A stretch of DNA of 64,000 nucleotides from NCBI RefSeq assembly GCF_000002995.4, contig NW_025062477.1, positions 558,001 through 622,000 on the forward strand. Reading direction: 5' to 3'. The notes under the pieces are model-generated. The model did not search any database and was not told the DNA's origin. It was given only the letters and a program-made list of their open reading frames with translations. Source of the stretch: Brugia malayi (taxonomy: Eukaryota; Nematoda; Chromadorea; Rhabditida; Onchocercidae). Below are positions 59,812 to 64,000 of the stretch, one piece after another (position 1 is the first letter of the stretch; each line of letters begins with the position of its first letter). Made by a program: the position numbers and the translations under genes.

Positions 59812-62800
59812 ATGCAAAAGGCGGTGATGTGTGAACGATTTGGGGCGCTATGGTATGTCCCATTGGCTATTTTTGTTATTGTCCTTTACAATGAGTATTT
59901 GATATATTACATAACAATCTATGTGACATGTTCGTGGCCTGTATTGCCATCGCGAGAACATGAACAGAAAGAAGAGACGAGAGTAATGATTTTAACCGAT
60001 ATTCATCTCCTCGGACCTCGTCGAGGACATTGGTTCGACAAGTTGAGGCGGTTCGCTTTCCTGTCCTTTTTTTTATTCTCTGTGTAAAGATCAGAGTTAA
60101 AGAAGAATTTCATGAAAGTAAAAACGCAAATTTCCGTTCCACTATCTTCCATTTCTTATTACAAGAACAGGATGTTGAAATTAATTTTTTTGGACGTGAA
60201 ATTGTTTACATAAAGATAAAGTTGCATTCAGGAAGTTAGCTGCATCAATATGTAAAATTAGAAATGTCTGGATAACTTAAAAGACAAGAGAAAGGTTGGG
60301 TACTAAAGTCTAATTTACTATGCACTAAATATGCAGTGGATAAGATGGTGGACAAAAATTGATATTTGATTGGGCAAGTGAAAGTAATAGTTGCATTAAA
60401 TGTGAGTAGTGTTTAATCCAAGTAAAGTTAATAACATGAAATGATTTAATAGAAATGTTTGCAACCTTGAACTACAATAGCTTTCAGAAATTCAATGGAT
60501 ATACTATAAATTTATTGAAGTATGTTTAAAAGTATTAGAATTCTTAGAAGTTCAGTTTTACTCCATTTTGTTCAATTTCAAAAAACCATACAATTTTCAT
60601 CCACATAATAAGTTTTCAATACTTCTGATTCAGTTATGTTTACTTTAAATATTTACACTTGAGCTGCAAAGAAGGATGAGCCATATTATGCTTGGTTTTG
60701 CTATTTTTCAGGGAATGGCAAATGCATCGATCGTTTCAGTCAGCCGTATCATTAATGCATCCACATGCCGTTTTCTTTTTAGATTTGTTCAAATATATAT
60801 TATAATTTTAAATTCATATATAAATGTTCAGTCTTTAAATATGCAATCAAAAGGACAATAAGAACAAGATTTATTAACTCCTATAATTGGCGGCGACAGC
60901 ATCCTTAGCATAGTTTGAAATTCATATACTTCAAATGATAGACGAATCACCCAAGACTGCATGAAGCAGATAATAGTTTGATTGGTTTTGAGTAAATATG
61001 TCATCCGAATTGTTTTTCTTTTTTAAATACTTTTGTTTTCTGAAAGATTCGATCAGATTATTTTCTATCGTATTTGTCCATAAGAGAAGGAATTTGTAAG
61101 AAAATAAGTAAAGGAATTTTTTGATTTTTTCTAATGAATCAAAGATTTTTAAGATGATTTTGAGAGAGAAAGAGAGAATTTCAGGCGATATATTTGATGA
61201 AGGTACCATAAGCAATCAGCAGGAACTTACGAATAATATAAATCGTTTCAACGAACTTTTTTATGTACCTAGAGATGTTGAGAGACAGTGTATTCTGGGT
61301 AATCATGATATTGGATTTCATGATCAGTAAGCTTCATAATGTTTTGTATTCTTTTAATATTAAGCGTGTCAAATTTTGAGGACTTTAAATTAAAGCCAAT
61401 TACGTATGTTTTTTTCCAATTATCTAATTTTTTTTTATCTGGTTTTTTTGAGATCCAGTAGGACTGGCGTTAGTTTGTTAATGGTAATGGAACAAAATAA
61501 AACAGCGCACTGTTTTTATTTTCTAGTGCCGGAAAATTTGAGAAATGCTATTTTTGTAATCCTTCAGCATTTGAGATCTTAAAAAAGCTTTCAGAAATTT
61601 AATCCAAATATAATTCCAAAAGCTTTATCTAACAGGATTAGTCCAGCACGACTCCGGTTTCTGTCCGAACATTTTTCACGGTCATTTGCTGATCACATTG
61701 TTATCGGTGGGAATCATTTTGTATTGCTAAATTCGATGACACTTGAACGTGATGGTTGTTTCCTCTGCACCTCCACCGAACGTCAAATTGAGGAACTGAG
61801 TCGAAGTTTTGATTGCACCAAAAATGTAACAATATGTAATACACAATCAAGACCTGTTCTGCTACTTCACTTTCCATTGTATAGGTAAATTTCAATGAAA
61901 TTCAAAGTTTTTTTTCTTCCTAAATTATCAAATCAGAGTTTTTTTCTTTTTCTTAAATTCGTTTTAGCTTATCACAAAATACGATTGACAAATTTATGTT
62001 CATCTTGTCTTCGGATAACTCTTAGTTCCTGTCTGTCATTATCATCAGATACGTACGCATTTGACCGAATTTTTTTCCCTTTTTTTTGTATTAATAGTTG
62101 TTTTCAAATGAAAATTTCTTATGTGTTACTGAATTCAAAATTATAAGTATTTGTGAAGATTTAAAAAAAGAAATCAACTTTTATATAAATTTTGAAGTTT
62201 AGGGAAAGTGATGCGAACTGCCCGGATGACTATGATGCAGCTCCGGAACCAATGAAATCGAATCGCTTTCATGTTGGCATTGATTGTCTTTCCAATGCTT
62301 CATCCCAGTATATTTTGGAAAAGTTGAAACCTCGTGCTGTTTTTAATGGTCATGCACATTATAGTTGTCGAACTTGGTGAGTTCTATTTTCAAATTTTGA
62401 ATTAATCATACCCTCACAACAAATCTCTTTCATATACGTCATCATAAAAAATCCGTACACATGAAAAATATCTGCATATTAAGTTCTAATTGCATATTTT
62501 TTAGCTCTCTTTGAAATCTGCATAATTTGTGGATTCACTGGACAAAACTTTTCGTCATTTCAAAATGTTAAGAATTCATAATGTTTAAAGTCGCTTTTTT
62601 CAAGTAGTAAGCACGTTTGTTGGATATGTTCTGGAACAGTGATTCCGAAAGTATTGCTGTTTATATAAGTTGTAGGTGGCCACCACCGTACAGTATGAAT
62701 GAATGGACACTATCATCGTTTTCATGGCGAAATATCCCACAACCTGCTTTTCTTCTTGTCACCGTAATGCCCGATGATATTCAGGTCAACAAGTGCTTTC

Positions 62801-62943
62801 TACCGAATGAGAAAACTGTTATTGGTAGTTATATTGTGGTTGCTTTGGGTATAATAGTTTTTTTGTTCTATCGTTTAGTTTCACATTTACGGCACCGACA
62901 GCCATATTCGTCATACCAAATCGTAACTCAGAAGTGCGATTAA
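59812..62943 (+). CDS. mppe1: Metallophosphoesterase MPPE1 / PGAP5, GPI-anchor remodelling
   Basis: Six exons (59812-60050, 60712-60782, 61185-61326, 61635-61884, 62203-62375, 62676-62943) give 380 residues; human MPPE1 has 396. Metal-binding motifs of the calcineurin-like fold are all present: LTDIHLLG, GDIFDEG, GNHDIGF, LLHFPLYR and NGHAHYSC. A membrane segment (FVIVLYNEYLIYY) precedes the catalytic domain, and a second (GSYIVVALGIIVFLFYRLV) lies near the C terminus, as in the family. PGAP5 removes a side-chain ethanolamine-phosphate from GPI anchors at ER exit sites, using manganese. The frame before 59812 is closed by a stop and no acceptor lies between, so ATG at 59812 (or 59827) is the start. 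The exon 2 to exon 3 junction has no GT donor where homology places it. It is convergent with RPA12. Confidence 0.93.
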
Positions 62944-63336
62944 ATAATGACTTCCAAAGTTTTCTTCAGATTGATAAAATTTTGGAATTCGAAGATGCTA
63001 AAGCTTTAAATCATAGTACTCTTTTTTATTGGCTTAGCTCCATTATAGCAGTCTCTAGTGTATATTTTGTGTTATGGGGAAAGGAGGGAAGATCTAATAT
63101 TTTGCAGTTCGGGAAGAAAGGGAATGACTTTATAATTTGCACTTTGGGAAAAGAGGGATTAAATATTAGAGATATTATTTTATTAAATATTTTCTAAGTT
63201 TTACGCATTAATTCGGGTTCGTTTCATACCAATTTTCATAGCTTTTTTTTGAAAAAAGAGCTCTTTATTTTAATTATATATTATTGTCGTCGCTCTGTTT
63301 TTGATAACACGAATTACTACATATAAATTTATATTT

Positions 63337-63948
63337 TCATGCATTTTCCACCATATTATAATTGCATTTCAAACACATATAAAATACTGTTTGTCCTTCA
63401 TCAGCAGATCGTGTTTGTCTACATGCATAACTCATCTTGCCATGGCCACATTTATCACATATTTTATCAACAACAGGGTTTTCCAGTGCACCTTCGTTGG
63501 CATTCAGCACACGATTCTGGTATACTTTCTCGGACCTATACACCAGTTTGTTTCGAATAGCTGCAAATATGTCGATGAGGAATTACCGGTAAACACTATA
63601 AGCTTCTTTAGTCAAGTAGGACTATATTTGTGAGATGCTTAGTCCAATATTTCTGGTTATTTTATAATTATGTAATTAAGAATTGTTTATATTGAGTAAA
63701 GAAGTTAGCAGCCCATTTCCGGCACATCTAATTTTGATTTTCTGTGACAGTAAGATTTCAATAATTCAAATAGCCCTAGCGTAGGAAGTATTTAAAATGT
63801 TGATCACAATTTCATGTTTCAATGATTGCCAGAAATACTAACGTTTGATATGCCATTGCGTTCGGCAGTAGCTACACGTAATGGTAACGGGAGCGGTAGC
63901 TGGTATTGGAAGCACTGTGCCGCACTCAGAACAAAATTCGGACAACAT
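63337..63948 (-). CDS. polr1h: RNA polymerase I subunit RPA12 (POLR1H, ZNRD1)
   Basis: Two exons (63948-63843 and 63560-63337) join in phase into 109 residues; human has 126. The N-terminal zinc ribbon reads FCSECGTVLP...CSYCRTQW. The C-terminal ribbon has CDKCGHGKMSY and CLKCNYN around the catalytic RQTRSADEGQTVFY loop, which in this family reaches into the polymerase active site to help cleave backtracked RNA. The linker between ribbons is shorter than in human. It acts in the nucleolus on rDNA transcription. ATG at 63948 is assumed as start; the frame continues upstream towards the window edge behind a possible AGACAG acceptor, so a further 5' exon cannot be excluded. Confidence 0.93.
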
Positions 63949-64000
63949 CCAATACTGTCTATAATGAAATAAATTACAGAATTAATTTCTATCAAGGACT

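Noticed and set aside
1..64000. CRISPR arrays, prophage, bacterial operons, integrated virus genes
   Set aside because: Gene structure is eukaryotic throughout. The tandem repeats have no spacer pattern, and no polymerase, capsid or integrase frame was seen. I also did not recognise any tRNA or rRNA gene, although a covariance-model search would be needed to exclude small RNA genes.

Overview
The window is AT-rich, intron-dense animal DNA, almost certainly from a nematode. Coding exons are short and separated by introns of roughly 45 to 1,400 bases with GT...AG borders. Several start codons sit just behind an intron-type 3' splice site, as expected for spliced-leader trans-splicing. An interstitial array of TTAGGC, the nematode telomere motif, lies near 44.7 kb, and there is a chemoreceptor-like 7TM gene of nematode type. 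I would guess a spirurid or filarial type genome, but that is only inference. All gene models were built by hand by joining exons whose splice phases agree.

Layout. 1-5.2 kb: no gene; strongly A-biased degenerate repeat DNA with a recurring GCATGC core, a 50-bp tandem repeat and a T tract. 5.4-6.95 kb (-): a C2H2 zinc-finger protein of unusually high GC. 7-9.9 kb: mostly empty, with small tandem repeats and one doubtful two-exon microgene. 9.85-16.75 kb (-): a large unrecognised protein with a Cys-rich zinc-ribbon-like segment. 16.25-22.35 kb (+): a nematode-type protein tyrosine phosphatase whose first intron contains the 5'-most detectable exon of the previous gene on the opposite strand. 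22.6-23.5 kb (-): mitochondrial ribosomal protein mL52. 24.3-28.3 kb (-): CDC40/PRP17, a step-II splicing factor. 29.3-34.7 kb (+): GRASP55/65 Golgi stacking protein, divergent from CDC40. 36.4-40.5 kb (+): SMU1, a second spliceosomal WD40 protein. 41.8-42.6 kb (-): 3' exons of an unrecognised Cys-containing protein. 43.5-48 kb: repeat-dominated DNA with diverged tandem repeats, telomere-like array, an orphan BAR-like exon, a near-perfect hairpin and a 0.5-kb tandem duplication. 48.4-50.1 kb (-): a seven-transmembrane receptor resembling Srx chemoreceptors. 51.7-57.75 kb (-): an unrecognised coiled-coil protein with a Ser-rich tail. 59.8-62.9 kb (+): MPPE1/PGAP5 metallophosphoesterase, which remodels GPI anchors. 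63.3-63.95 kb (-): RPA12/POLR1H, the zinc-ribbon subunit of RNA polymerase I.

The conserved genes are housekeeping functions (splicing, secretory pathway, mitochondrial translation, rDNA transcription) with no operon-like spacing; most neighbouring pairs are divergent or convergent. I found no coherent novel multi-gene system. The best leads are the three unrecognised proteins, the antisense overlap at 16.7 kb, the duplicated BAR-like exon flanking the receptor gene, the interstitial TTAGGC array, and a non-canonical splice junction inside MPPE1.
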